A DNA stretch of 41,662 bases from Rhodanobacter sp. 67-28. Its GTDB lineage: Bacteria > Pseudomonadota > Gammaproteobacteria > Xanthomonadales > Rhodanobacteraceae. The stretch covers positions 1-41,662 of the forward strand of contig MKTU01000068.1 in NCBI GenBank assembly GCA_001898415.1. Direction: 5' to 3'. Position numbers and translations under genes: made by a program. Shown one piece after another: positions 8,882-17,014 of the stretch. How positions within the stretch are numbered: position 1 is the stretch's first letter; the number at the start of each line of letters is the position of its first letter. Under the pieces are notes generated by a model. It was not told the origin of the DNA and did no database searches. It worked only from the letters and a program-made list of their open reading frames with translations.

Positions 8882-9000
8882 CGGCCCGTGGGGCAAGGCG
8901 ATGGCGGGCTGACGGCGCTGCATACGTATTCAACCGGACAGCGCGATGCGTGCACCGCAGAATCGGGGGCACGGCGACCTGTCATGACCTGGGGAAGGCA

Positions 9001-10422
9001 ATGAGTTCGACGAGCGCGACAGATGGGCTGGGCCAGCACGCCACGCTGCGGGTGATCCTGATCTCGGCTGCCGCCGCCCTGGGCGGCTTCCTGTTCGGTT
9101 TCGACACGGCGGTGATCAACGGCGCGGTCGACGCGATCCGCGCCCATTTCGGGCTGAACGCGGGCGAGATCGGCATCACCGTGTCCTGCGCGCTGCTCGG
9201 TTCGGCGTTGGGGGCGTGGTATGCCGGCATGCTGGCCAACCGCTTCGGCCGCGTGCGCACGATGCAGGTGGCCGCGGTGCTGCTGGTGGCTGCCGCCGCC
9301 GGTTCGGGCCTGGCGATGGCGGTGTGGGATCTGGTCCTGTGGCGGCTGGTCGGCGGCATCGGCGTGGGCGTGGCTTCGGTGATCGCGCCGACCTACATCG
9401 CCGAGGTGGCGCCGGCGCGGATTCGTGGGCGGCTCGGCTCGATGCAGCAATTGGCGATCGTGCTGGGCATCTTCGCCGCGCTGCTGAGCGATGCATGGCT
9501 GGCCGGTGCGGCCGGCGGCGCAGCCGAGGTGCTGTGGCTGGGCCTGCCGGCGTGGCGCTGGATGTTCCTCGCCGCGGTCACCCCGGCGCTGATCTACGGC
9601 CTGCTGGTGCTGGGCGTGCCCGAGTCGCCGCGCCACCTGGTGGCCAAGGGCCGCCTGGCCGATGCGCGGGTGGTGCTGCAGAAGGTGTTGTCGATGAACA
9701 GCACCGCGGCGCTGGACAAGAAACTCGGCGACATCGAGGCCAGCCTGCGCTCGGAACACAAGCCGCGCCTGCGCGATTTGTGCAGCAAGGGCACGGGTTT
9801 GCTGCCGGTGGTCTGGATCGGCATCGCGTTGTCGGTGTTCCAGCAGTTCGTCGGCATCAACGTGATCTTCTACTACTCGGCCACCCTGTGGCACTCGGTG
9901 GGCTTCAGCGAGGCCGACTCGTTCACCATCACCGTGGTCACCTCGATCGTCAACGTGCTGGTCACGCTGGTGGCGATCGCGCTGGTCGACAAGATCGGGC
10001 GCAAGCCGCTGCTGGTGGTCGGCTCGGCCGGCATGGCGATCACCCTCGGGATAATGGCGTGGTGCTTCTCGCAGGCCGTCGGCAGCGGCGCCGAGCTGAC
10101 CTTGCCCGGCGCGGTCGGCATGGTGGCGCTGGTCGCGGCGAACGCCTACGTGGTGTTCTTCGGCGTGAGCTGGGGGCCGGTGGTGTGGGTGTTGCTCGGC
10201 GAAATGTTCCCCAACCGCATCCGTGCCACCGCGCTGGCGGTGGCCGCCTCCGCGCAGTGGCTGGCCAATTTCGCCATCACCAGCACTTTCCCGGCACTGG
10301 CCGAACTGGGCCTGACCTTTGCCTACGGCCTGTACGCGGCGTTCGCCGTGCTGTCGCTGGTGTTCGTGTTGCGCGCGGTACGCGAGACCAAGGGCGTGGA
10401 ACTGGAGGACATGCAGGCATGA
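9001..10422 (+). CDS. MFS sugar:H+ symporter (sugar porter family)
   Basis: Twelve-helix inner-membrane symporter predicted to import a monosaccharide with protons. The 473-residue product carries the sugar-porter hallmarks: GFDTAVINGA in helix 1, RFGRVRTM in the 2-3 loop, PESPRHLVAKGR after helix 6, QQFVGINVIFYYS in helix 7, DKIGRKPLL in the 8-9 loop and PNRIRATALA near helix 10-11. It resembles XylE/GalP-type carriers; the substrate cannot be told from sequence. The ATG at 9001 is preceded by GGGGAAGGCA. Upstream is a perfect LacI operator, and 189 bp downstream is a LacI-family regulator, so it is probably induced by its own sugar. Confidence 0.9.
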   Translation: MSSTSATDGLGQHATLRVILISAAAALGGFLFGFDTAVINGAVDAIRAHFGLNAGEIGITVSCALLGSALGAWYAGMLANRFGRVRTMQVAAVLLVAAAAGSGLAMAVWDLVLWRLVGGIGVGVASVIAPTYIAEVAPARIRGRLGSMQQLAIVLGIFAALLSDAWLAGAAGGAAEVLWLGLPAWRWMFLAAVTPALIYGLLVLGVPESPRHLVAKGRLADARVVLQKVLSMNSTAALDKKLGDIEASLRSEHKPRLRDLCSKGTGLLPVVWIGIALSVFQQFVGINVIFYYSATLWHSVGFSEADSFTITVVTSIVNVLVTLVAIALVDKIGRKPLLVVGSAGMAITLGIMAWCFSQAVGSGAELTLPGAVGMVALVAANAYVVFFGVSWGPVVWVLLGEMFPNRIRATALAVAASAQWLANFAITSTFPALAELGLTFAYGLYAAFAVLSLVFVLRAVRETKGVELEDMQA

Positions 10423-10611
10423 GGATCATGGAGCACGGCTTCAGCGGCGGTACCGGCGCGCGGCCGCCGGCCAGCGCTTGCCTCGGCGTGGAAGCGCGCC
10501 GGGCGGTCTACGACGCGCGGCGCGCAAAGCAGCTACGATGCGGCAACGGCGATGGCCCGGCCACGGTTCATCGCGCGCGATTGAACGAGATGCTGACGGA
10601 TCGGGTCGCGG

Positions 10612-11634
10612 ATGAAGGGCAAGGCCACATCGATCGACATTGCACACCTGGCCGGAGTGTCCCAGGCCACGGTCTCGCGCGCCCTGTGCGGCAGCCCGCT
10701 GGTCAATGAGGAAACCCGGCGGCGCGTGCAGGCCGCCGCCGAGCAACTCAACTACAAGCTCGACAAGAACGCCTCGAACCTGCGCCGGATGCATACCGGC
10801 ACGCTGGCGCTGCTGTTCTTCGAGGACCCGACTGCCGACGAGTCGCACATCAACCCGTTCTTCCTGTCGATGCTCGGCTCGATCACCCGCGCCTGCGCCC
10901 TGCAGGGCCAGGACCTGCTGATCTCGTTCCAGCAGCTGTCCGACGACTGGCACGCCGACTTCGCCGACAGCAAGAAGGCCGATGGCCTGATCCTGCTCGG
11001 CTACGGCGACTACCTCGCCTACCGCGACAAGCTGGAAAAGCTCGTCGCGCAGGGCACCCGCTTCGTGCGCTGGGGCGCGGTGCTGCCGGACCAGCCCGGG
11101 GTGTCGTTCGGCAGCGACAACGTCTACGGCGGGCGGCAGGTGGCCGAGCACCTGCTCGAACGCGGCTGCCGGCGCATCGCCTTCCTCGGCGACGCCTCCA
11201 GCCATTACCCGGAGTTCTTCGGCCGTTACAACGGCTACGTCGACGCACTCACCGCCGCCGGCGTCGAGGTCGACCCCGCGCTGCAGGAGAACGCCGAGAG
11301 CACCGAACACTCCGGCTACGAGGCCATGCGCCGGCTGATCCTGCAGGAAGCCGGCTTCGATGCCGTGTTCGCCGCCAGCGACCTCATCGCGATCGGCGCC
11401 ATGCGCGCGCTCAGCGACCACGGGCTGCGCGTGCCGCAGGACGTCGCCCTGGCCGGCTTCGACGACATCGCCACCGCCAGCTTCGTCAACCCGCCGTTGA
11501 CCACCGTGCTGCAGGACACCGGCCAGGCCGGCGCGGTCCTGGTCGACAGCCTGCTCGGCCTGATCCGCGGCGAATCGGTGGAGAGTGAGGTGCTGCCGGT
11601 GAAGCTGATGGTGCGCAAGTCCAGCTTGCGCTGA
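10612..11634 (+). CDS. LacI-family transcriptional regulator
   Basis: Sugar-responsive DNA-binding repressor of 340 residues. The N-terminal helix-turn-helix and hinge (about residues 6-60) contain SIDIAHLAGVSQATVSRAL and the hinge helix KNASNLRRM. The remainder is a periplasmic-binding-protein-like ligand domain with LACI features such as DGLILLGYGD, FGSDNVYGGRQVAEHL, GCRRIAFLG, FAASDLIAIGAM and DVALAGFDDI. Start ATG at 10612. It follows the sugar transporter on the same strand, and a perfect TGACAGCGCTGTCA dyad lies upstream of that transporter, so control of the transporter is the simplest reading. The effector is unknown. It ends 12 bp from the convergent VOC gene. Confidence 0.93.
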   Translation: MKGKATSIDIAHLAGVSQATVSRALCGSPLVNEETRRRVQAAAEQLNYKLDKNASNLRRMHTGTLALLFFEDPTADESHINPFFLSMLGSITRACALQGQDLLISFQQLSDDWHADFADSKKADGLILLGYGDYLAYRDKLEKLVAQGTRFVRWGAVLPDQPGVSFGSDNVYGGRQVAEHLLERGCRRIAFLGDASSHYPEFFGRYNGYVDALTAAGVEVDPALQENAESTEHSGYEAMRRLILQEAGFDAVFAASDLIAIGAMRALSDHGLRVPQDVALAGFDDIATASFVNPPLTTVLQDTGQAGAVLVDSLLGLIRGESVESEVLPVKLMVRKSSLR

Positions 11635-11646
11635 GCCATCGGTCGC

Positions 11647-12027
11647 TCACGGCCACTCGTTCGCATGCGCCCCCATCTCCCCGCGCTGCGGCCGCACCAC
11701 GCAGAAGCGGTGACCGGTGGGGGCTTCCATCACCACCCAGGTGCGGATCGCTTCGACCTTCCTCGCACCGAGGGCTTCCAGGCGGTGCACTTCGGCCTCG
11801 ATGTCGTCGCTCTCGATGTCCAGATGCACGCGGCTGGGGTGGGTGACTTTCTGCAGTTCGATGACGGGCTCGTCGTCATGGGTGACCAGGCCGACGTATT
11901 TCTCCTGCGCGGGATCGGCGCCTTCCTTGATGGGGCGGCCGAGTGCCCGCGACCAGAAGCGGGCGGCTTCGCCGAGGTCGTCGGCGTGGCAGTCGATCAT
12001 GAGGCTGCACAGGCGGCTGCGGTGCAT
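11647..12027 (-). CDS. VOC-superfamily (glyoxalase/dioxygenase-fold) protein
   Basis: Small 126-residue protein of the vicinal-oxygen-chelate superfamily, which includes glyoxalase I, ring-cleavage dioxygenases and antibiotic-binding proteins. Signs of the fold are DDLGEAARFWSRALGRP (first beta-alpha motif), SRVHLDIESDDIEAEVHRLEALGA and the closing GHRFCVVRPQ strand. The start ATG (complement of 12025-12027) has a good Shine-Dalgarno, AAGGAGAACCCC. A catalytic role and substrate cannot be assigned; many such single-domain proteins are annotated only as VOC family. It is divergent from apt. Confidence 0.85.
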   Translation of the reverse strand: MHRSRLCSLMIDCHADDLGEAARFWSRALGRPIKEGADPAQEKYVGLVTHDDEPVIELQKVTHPSRVHLDIESDDIEAEVHRLEALGARKVEAIRTWVVMEAPTGHRFCVVRPQRGEMGAHANEWP

Positions 12028-12149
12028 GGGGTTCTCCTTCGCGGGCGGCAGGGCGGTCAGCCTTGCGCGCCCGTTGCGCTGCGGTCAAGCGCGAGCCGGC
12101 GGTGCGCTTGCTACTGTGGGCGCCTCGATGGCGATTTCCGGAGGCGTGC

Positions 12150-12668
12150 ATGCAAGACCTGGCCGAGCTGATTCGCGACGTGCCCGATTTCCCCCGAGCC
12201 GGGGTGATGTTTCGCGACGTCAGCCCGCTGCTGGCCAACGCCGACGGTTTCGCGCGCTGCATCGAGGCGCTGGCCGCACCGTGGCGGGACAGCGGCGTGC
12301 AGGTGGTGGGCGGCGTGGAGGCACGCGGTTTCATCTTCGGTGCGGCACTGGCGCTGCGGCTCGAGGCCGGCTTTGTGCCTCTGCGCAAGCCGGGCAAGTT
12401 GCCGCCGCCGGTGCAGGCGGTGGATTACCGGCTGGAGTACGGCGAGGATCGGCTGGAGATCCGCGATGGCTTGTTGCAGCCGGCGCAGCGCGTGCTGCTG
12501 GTGGACGACGTGCTCGCCACCGGCGGCACGCTGTGCGCGGCGGCGGAGTTGATCGAGCGGGCCGGCGCGACGCTGGTCGGCGCCGGCGTGGTGATCGAGC
12601 TTGACGCCTTGGCGGGACGCGCACGCTGGGCGGAACGTGGCCCGCTGCACAGTTTGCTGCGCTACTGA
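12150..12668 (+). CDS. apt: adenine phosphoribosyltransferase
   Basis: Purine-salvage enzyme making AMP from adenine and PRPP in the cytosol. The 172-residue length is typical. The N-terminus (DVPDFPRAGVMFRDVSPLL) is the family hallmark, normally IPDFPKPGI.FRDI. The PRPP-binding loop is VLLVDDVLATGGTL, and GGVEARGFIFGAALA precedes the flexible RKPGKLP loop. GGAGG at 12140-12144 fixes the ATG at 12150. It stands alone between a divergent VOC gene and dsbC. The other purine gene in the window, purL, is separate and belongs to de novo synthesis. Confidence 0.95.
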   Translation: MQDLAELIRDVPDFPRAGVMFRDVSPLLANADGFARCIEALAAPWRDSGVQVVGGVEARGFIFGAALALRLEAGFVPLRKPGKLPPPVQAVDYRLEYGEDRLEIRDGLLQPAQRVLLVDDVLATGGTLCAAAELIERAGATLVGAGVVIELDALAGRARWAERGPLHSLLRY

Positions 12669-12782
12669 ACCATCGTACGCGCCGTTTCGCCGCAGTTGGG
12701 CAAGGCGGCCCATGCGCCGTGCGAGAATGCCGCGTTGTCGCACGCGTCCTGCGGGCGATGCTGAACGTGCCGAGGCCGTCGG

Positions 12783-13556
12783 ATGTTGAAGAAGCTGTTG
12801 TTGCTGGGTGGGCTGGCCTGGGCCGGCCAGGTGCTGGCCGCCACCGCGCCGGCGAACGCGCCGGTGGTCGGCCCCACGATCACGCCGGCGGCGGTGCAGA
12901 TGGTGCAGCAGGCCATCGCCAAGCTGTCGTCGAAGGTGGTGGTCGACTCGATCCAGCCGGCACCGCTGCCGGGTTTCTACCAGGTGATCGCGTCGGGTCA
13001 GATGGTCTACATCAGCACCGACGGCAAGTACCTGATGCACGGCGACGTGGTTGACTTGAGTCGCCGCGAGAACCTCAGCGACGATGCCTGGGCGAAGTTC
13101 CGCGTGGCCGCGCTGGCCAAGGTGCCGGCGTCGCAGCGGCTGGTGTTCGCGCCGGCGCAGCCGAAGTACACGGTGACCGTGTTCACCGACGTCAACTGCG
13201 GCTTCTGCCGCGCGCTGCACGAGCACATCGCCGCGTTCAACAAGGCGGGCATCGCGGTGGAATACCTGGCTTGGCCGCGCGAGGGCGTGACCACCACCGC
13301 CGGAAACCTCACCCCGACCTACAAGGAAATGGTCTCGGTATGGTGCGCGAAGGACCCCAAGGCCGCGCTCACTGCCGCCACCAAGGGCCACGCGCCCCCG
13401 GCGGCGACCTGTACCAACCCGGTGAAGCAGCAATTCGACCTGGGCGTGAAGCTGGGCGTGAGCGGCACGCCCACGATCATCGGGCCGGACGGCAGCGTGC
13501 TGGGCGGCTACGTGACGCCGGAGCAACTGCTGCAGGCGCTGCAAGCGGGCGGTTGA
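12783..13556 (+). CDS. dsbC: thiol:disulfide interchange protein DsbC
   Basis: Periplasmic protein-disulfide isomerase that corrects non-native disulfides and is kept reduced by DsbD in known systems. The 257-residue precursor has a signal peptide (about residues 1-19, cleavage after QVLA), an N-terminal dimerisation domain with GFYQVIASGQMVYISTDGKYLMHGDVVDL split over about 60-100, and a thioredoxin-fold domain. The active site is CGFC at Cys139 and Cys142 (the classic DsbC site is CGYC), and the cis-proline loop is SGTPTII. A further Cys pair (WCAKD and ATCTN) matches the structural disulfide of DsbC. It precedes the TonB receptor gene on the same strand, but a 485-bp gap separates them. 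Confidence 0.92.
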   Translation: MLKKLLLLGGLAWAGQVLAATAPANAPVVGPTITPAAVQMVQQAIAKLSSKVVVDSIQPAPLPGFYQVIASGQMVYISTDGKYLMHGDVVDLSRRENLSDDAWAKFRVAALAKVPASQRLVFAPAQPKYTVTVFTDVNCGFCRALHEHIAAFNKAGIAVEYLAWPREGVTTTAGNLTPTYKEMVSVWCAKDPKAALTAATKGHAPPAATCTNPVKQQFDLGVKLGVSGTPTIIGPDGSVLGGYVTPEQLLQALQAGG

Positions 13557-14041
13557 TCCCCCGCGGCGGCTTGGGGCAACGCTGAAACAGTCTCCCGCAG
13601 ACGGCTTCCGATCCTTCAAATAGGCGGCAGTCGATAGCCGATGGTGTGCGGGGCCGTGGCGCCGGATCGAGTGATCGACCGGCGTTTGCGTGATTGTGCT
13701 TGAATCCGCACCCCTCGCGTCGTCAAAAGACAAGACCGTCGCGGAAATTCCCGCCCATCATGGCGGTGACAGAGGGGTCCGTTGGCTGTTCCCGGGGGCG
13801 CTCCACGACTACAGAGCGTGGCGTGGCGCGAGGAATGAGTGGATTTGATCCGCCCGCCCATTGTTGGCACGTGTCCGCGCCAACGGTTCGAGACGTGAAG
13901 AAAGCCGCCAATGAACCTCCCCGTCCGGCGAGGTACCTGCCGGAGCGCGCAGCCGCACCCGGCCAGGCAAGCCTTGGCCGCAGGGGAAGCCCGGTGGTAC
14001 CGGGCGGTCGTCTTTCGAAAATGACACGGGGAGGAAAATCC
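13557..14041 (+). other. long untranslated spacer before the TonB receptor gene
   Basis: No convincing gene is seen in these 485 bases. In-frame extension of the receptor upward lacks a signal peptide and is rejected. The stretch holds a dyad GTTGGC (13863-13868) / GCCAAC (13879-13884) and a tight hairpin at 13989-14005 just before the ribosome site. Base composition is less GC-rich than the neighbouring genes. It probably carries the promoter and a structured leader for the receptor. No LacI-type TGACAGCGCTGTCA dyad is present. Confidence 0.5.
13989..14005 (+). promoter_or_regulatory. leader hairpin ahead of the TonB receptor ribosome site
   Basis: GCCCGGT, loop GGT, ACCGGGC forms a perfect 7-bp stem, followed 36 bases later by the receptor ATG with GGGGAGGAAAATCC as ribosome site. 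There is no T-run, so it is not an intrinsic terminator as such. It could affect translation or mRNA stability. It superficially recalls part of a cobalamin riboswitch but lacks the rest. Confidence 0.4.
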
Positions 14042-16945
14042 ATGCTTAAGACCAAACTCGCGGCCGCCGTGCTGGTCGCGTTGAGCTTCGGGCCGTGCGC
14101 AGCGTTCGCACATGGGCGCGACGCGCATGATGCGACGGGACAGGCAGGCACGTCCGGCGTGCAGCAGGACACCATGCAGTCCGCCGATGACGGCAACCAT
14201 CCAACGCCGGACAGCACCAAGGCCAAGAAGCTCGAAGCAGTCACGGTGACCGGTTCGCTGATCCCGCAGACCGAGATCGAGACCGCCACGCCGATCACCA
14301 CCATCACGGCCGCAGACATCAAGGCTCGTGGTTTCACCACGGTGGCGGAAGCCCTGCAGCAATCCTCGTTCGCGACCGGCTCGGTGCAGGGTTCGCAGTT
14401 CTCGGCGGGCTTCACGCCGACGGCGCAGACCCTGAGCATGTTCGGCATGCCGGTAGGTTTCGTGAAGTACCTCATCGACGGGCGCCCGATGGGCAACTTC
14501 CCGGGCCTCTACAACGGCAGCGATGTCTTCAACAACCTCAGCGGCATCCCGACCGAGATGGTCGATCGCATCGAGATCCTGCCGGGCGGACAATCCTCGC
14601 TGTACGGCTCGGACGCGATCGCCGGCGTGGTCAACATCATCCTCAAGAAGCACCTGGATGGCGGGCCGGTCGTCGATGCGCGCTACGGCTGGCACAGCGA
14701 CGGCGGCGGGGCTAGCCGTCGCATCAGCGTGGCGGACAACTTCAGCGCAGGCCGTTTCAACCTGCTGGTCGGCGGCCAGTTCGAGAGCACCCAGCCGATC
14801 TGGCGCCGCGATCGCGACCTGACCGCCCACTACTACACCCACGGCACCAGTCCCGCGGTGGCGTCACGCGACTACCTGGTACTGGGCTACTTCACCGGCT
14901 ACCATTTTTTCGACCCCGACAACTGCAGCGGCCTGACCGACCAGTGGTACGGCAACGAGGGCAAGCGGCACCGCGCCGGCAAGGGCGATTACTGCGGCTC
15001 CTTCACCAGCCCCGGCTACGCGACGCTGACCACCGACAACAAGCAGGCGAACTTCTACACGCATGCGACGTTCGACGTGAACGACAACCTGCAGTTGTAC
15101 GGCGACCTGCTCTACAACTACCAGGAGCAGAAATACACCAACGGCGCCGACTACACCTGGTGGGGTACCAACGTGGTGACCGCCGCTGCGGGTGGCGGCT
15201 ACTTCTGGGATCCGCGCATCGGTGACTACATGCTGGTGCAGCGCAACTTCTCTCCGGAAGAAGTTGGCGGCTACAAGAACATCATGAGCAAGGACACCGA
15301 AAATTCCTACATGCTCACGCTCGGCGCCAAGGGCACGCTCGGCCAGTCCGCCTGGGACTACGAACTGTCCTTCATGCATTCGGACGACAAGCTGCAGAGT
15401 CGCGTATTCCAGCGCTTCACCAAGCCGATAGAGGATTACTTCGCCTCCCACGTGATGGGGCCGCAGATGGGTACCTACTACGGCTATCCCGTGTTCCAGC
15501 CGGACTACGAGGCGCTCTACCATCCCGTCTCCAATGCCGACTTCCGCGCCTTCACCGGCTACACCGAAGACAACGCGAAGACCTGGGACAACCTGCTGCG
15601 CGCCCAGCTGACCAACGGGTCGTTGTTCTCCCTCCCCGGCGGCGACGCAGGCATTGCCATGGTGCTCGAGGGTGGCAACGAAGGCTGGGACAGCACCCCG
15701 GACCCCCGGCTGCTGCAGGACATCGACTACAACGGCAACCAGGTTCCGTATGTCTGGGGCTGGAGCGCCACGCCGGGTGCCGGCCACCGCTCGCGCTACG
15801 CGGCCACCACCGAGCTTCGCCTGCCGGTGCTGAGCCAGCTCACGCTCGATGTTTCGGGTCGCTACGACAGCTACAAGGTGGCGTCCAGCCGCGTGAGCCA
15901 CAAGACCTACAACTTCGGCATCGAATACCGGCCGTTCGAAACCCTGCTGCTGCGCGGCCGCTACGGCACCGCCTTCAAGGTGCCCACCCTGAGCGACGAA
16001 TTCCAGGGCCTCAGCGGCTACTACAGCAGCGTCACCGACTATCTCAACTGTGGTCGCCTCGGCTTCTCCGGGGCAAACATCGACCAATGCCCGACGCCCT
16101 ACGACAACGAGCAGTTCAACGGCCACACCTCCGGCAACCCGGCGCTGAAGCCGATCACCGCCAAGGTGTGGACCTACGGCTTCGTGTGGGCTCCCACTCC
16201 AAAGCTGTCCTTCAACGTCGACTATCTGCATTGGGACATCAGCAACGAGGTCGCCCAAGTCAGTGCGGACCAGCTGTCGAACACCCAGTACCTGTGTGAT
16301 ATCGGCACGCTGGACATGAACTCGACCACCTGCAGCATGGCATTCAGCCTGGTTACCCGCGGCCCGGGCCAGGGCAATCTGCTGGGCCACATCATTTCGA
16401 TCGCCACGCCGAAACAGAACGTGGCGAACGAGAAGGTCAACGCACTCACCGCCGGCGTGAACTACGTGCAGGACATCGGCCGCTTCGGCCAGCTGGCACT
16501 GAACCTGTCCTACTCGGACATGTTCAAGCACACCTACCAGGACTACCCGACCGACGAGCCGGTGGATCTGCTGCGCCACCCCAACTGGAGCACGGATTTC
16601 AAGTCCAAGGCCAACGGCTCGATCACCTGGTCGAACGCGAAGTGGAGCACCACGCTGTACGCAAACCGGTTCGGAAGCACGCCGAACTACCTGGCCAGTT
16701 CGCTCGACAACTACACCTCCCCGGGCACCGGCCGGTTGGGACCGTGGACGCTGTACAACGCGAGCGTCACATTCAACCCGACCAAGGCGCTTGCGCTGTC
16801 CCTGATGGTGAACAACCTGTTCAACAAGATGCCGCCCAGGGACACCAGCTACAGCGGTCTCACCGCCGAGCCGTACAACATCTTCAACTACAACGTGTTC
16901 GGACGCGCGATCTACGTCGAGGCGAGCTACAAGTTCGGCCGATAG
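14042..16945 (+). CDS. TonB-dependent outer-membrane receptor
   Basis: Outer-membrane beta-barrel importer energised by TonB-ExbBD; 967 residues, large for the family. A signal peptide spans about residues 1-23 (cleavage after AAFA). A His/Asp-rich linker leads to a TonB-box-like EAVTVTG near residue 67, then the plug with TVAEALQQS and the family's VDRIEILPGGQSSLYGSDAIAGVVNII. The remaining residues form the barrel, ending with aromatic residues in YVEASYKFGR. Six mature cysteines lie in three nearby pairs (NCSG/YCGS, NCGR/QCPT, LCDI/TCSM), probably disulfide-bonded extracellular loops. GGGGAGGA fixes the ATG at 14042. Ligand unknown. A strong terminator follows, and a sulfotransferase gene converges on it. 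Confidence 0.93.
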   Translation: MLKTKLAAAVLVALSFGPCAAFAHGRDAHDATGQAGTSGVQQDTMQSADDGNHPTPDSTKAKKLEAVTVTGSLIPQTEIETATPITTITAADIKARGFTTVAEALQQSSFATGSVQGSQFSAGFTPTAQTLSMFGMPVGFVKYLIDGRPMGNFPGLYNGSDVFNNLSGIPTEMVDRIEILPGGQSSLYGSDAIAGVVNIILKKHLDGGPVVDARYGWHSDGGGASRRISVADNFSAGRFNLLVGGQFESTQPIWRRDRDLTAHYYTHGTSPAVASRDYLVLGYFTGYHFFDPDNCSGLTDQWYGNEGKRHRAGKGDYCGSFTSPGYATLTTDNKQANFYTHATFDVNDNLQLYGDLLYNYQEQKYTNGADYTWWGTNVVTAAAGGGYFWDPRIGDYMLVQRNFSPEEVGGYKNIMSKDTENSYMLTLGAKGTLGQSAWDYELSFMHSDDKLQSRVFQRFTKPIEDYFASHVMGPQMGTYYGYPVFQPDYEALYHPVSNADFRAFTGYTEDNAKTWDNLLRAQLTNGSLFSLPGGDAGIAMVLEGGNEGWDSTPDPRLLQDIDYNGNQVPYVWGWSATPGAGHRSRYAATTELRLPVLSQLTLDVSGRYDSYKVASSRVSHKTYNFGIEYRPFETLLLRGRYGTAFKVPTLSDEFQGLSGYYSSVTDYLNCGRLGFSGANIDQCPTPYDNEQFNGHTSGNPALKPITAKVWTYGFVWAPTPKLSFNVDYLHWDISNEVAQVSADQLSNTQYLCDIGTLDMNSTTCSMAFSLVTRGPGQGNLLGHIISIATPKQNVANEKVNALTAGVNYVQDIGRFGQLALNLSYSDMFKHTYQDYPTDEPVDLLRHPNWSTDFKSKANGSITWSNAKWSTTLYANRFGSTPNYLASSLDNYTSPGTGRLGPWTLYNASVTFNPTKALALSLMVNNLFNKMPPRDTSYSGLTAEPYNIFNYNVFGRAIYVEASYKFGR

Positions 16946-16968
16946 CCGCACCCGGATGCAAAACGCGA

Positions 16969-16998
16969 CGGCCCCGCCCTGGCGGGGTCGTTTTTTTT
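16969..16998. terminator. intrinsic terminator after the TonB receptor gene
   Basis: CGGCCCCGCC pairs with GGCGGGGTCG (one G-U pair) around a short loop and is followed by eight T residues at 16991-16998. It lies 23 bp after the receptor stop and 17 bp before the convergent sulfotransferase stop. In the receptor direction it has the full stem plus T-run. The reverse direction lacks a comparable T-run. Confidence 0.9.
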
Positions 16999-17014
16999 CG
17001 GGCAGCGGGGGGCG

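Noticed and set aside
10570..10581. ATCGCGCGCGAT palindrome before the LacI gene as an autoregulatory site
   Set aside because: Alternating CG runs are common in this GC-rich DNA and it does not resemble the LacI operator found at 8835.
10420..10709. Short frame after the sugar transporter overlapping the LacI gene
   Set aside because: No motif, overlaps the DNA-binding part of the LacI gene, and has no good ribosome site.
13981..14041. Cobalamin riboswitch before the TonB receptor (GGGGAAGCCCGGTG resembles its core)
   Set aside because: Only one fragment matches. The other conserved boxes and the CCCGC-ACTG type segment are missing, and the match is explained by a simple 7-bp hairpin.
13694..14041. 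In-frame N-terminal extension of the TonB receptor
   Set aside because: The extension has no signal peptide and unusual composition. The ATG at 14042 has a strong ribosome site followed by a signal peptide.
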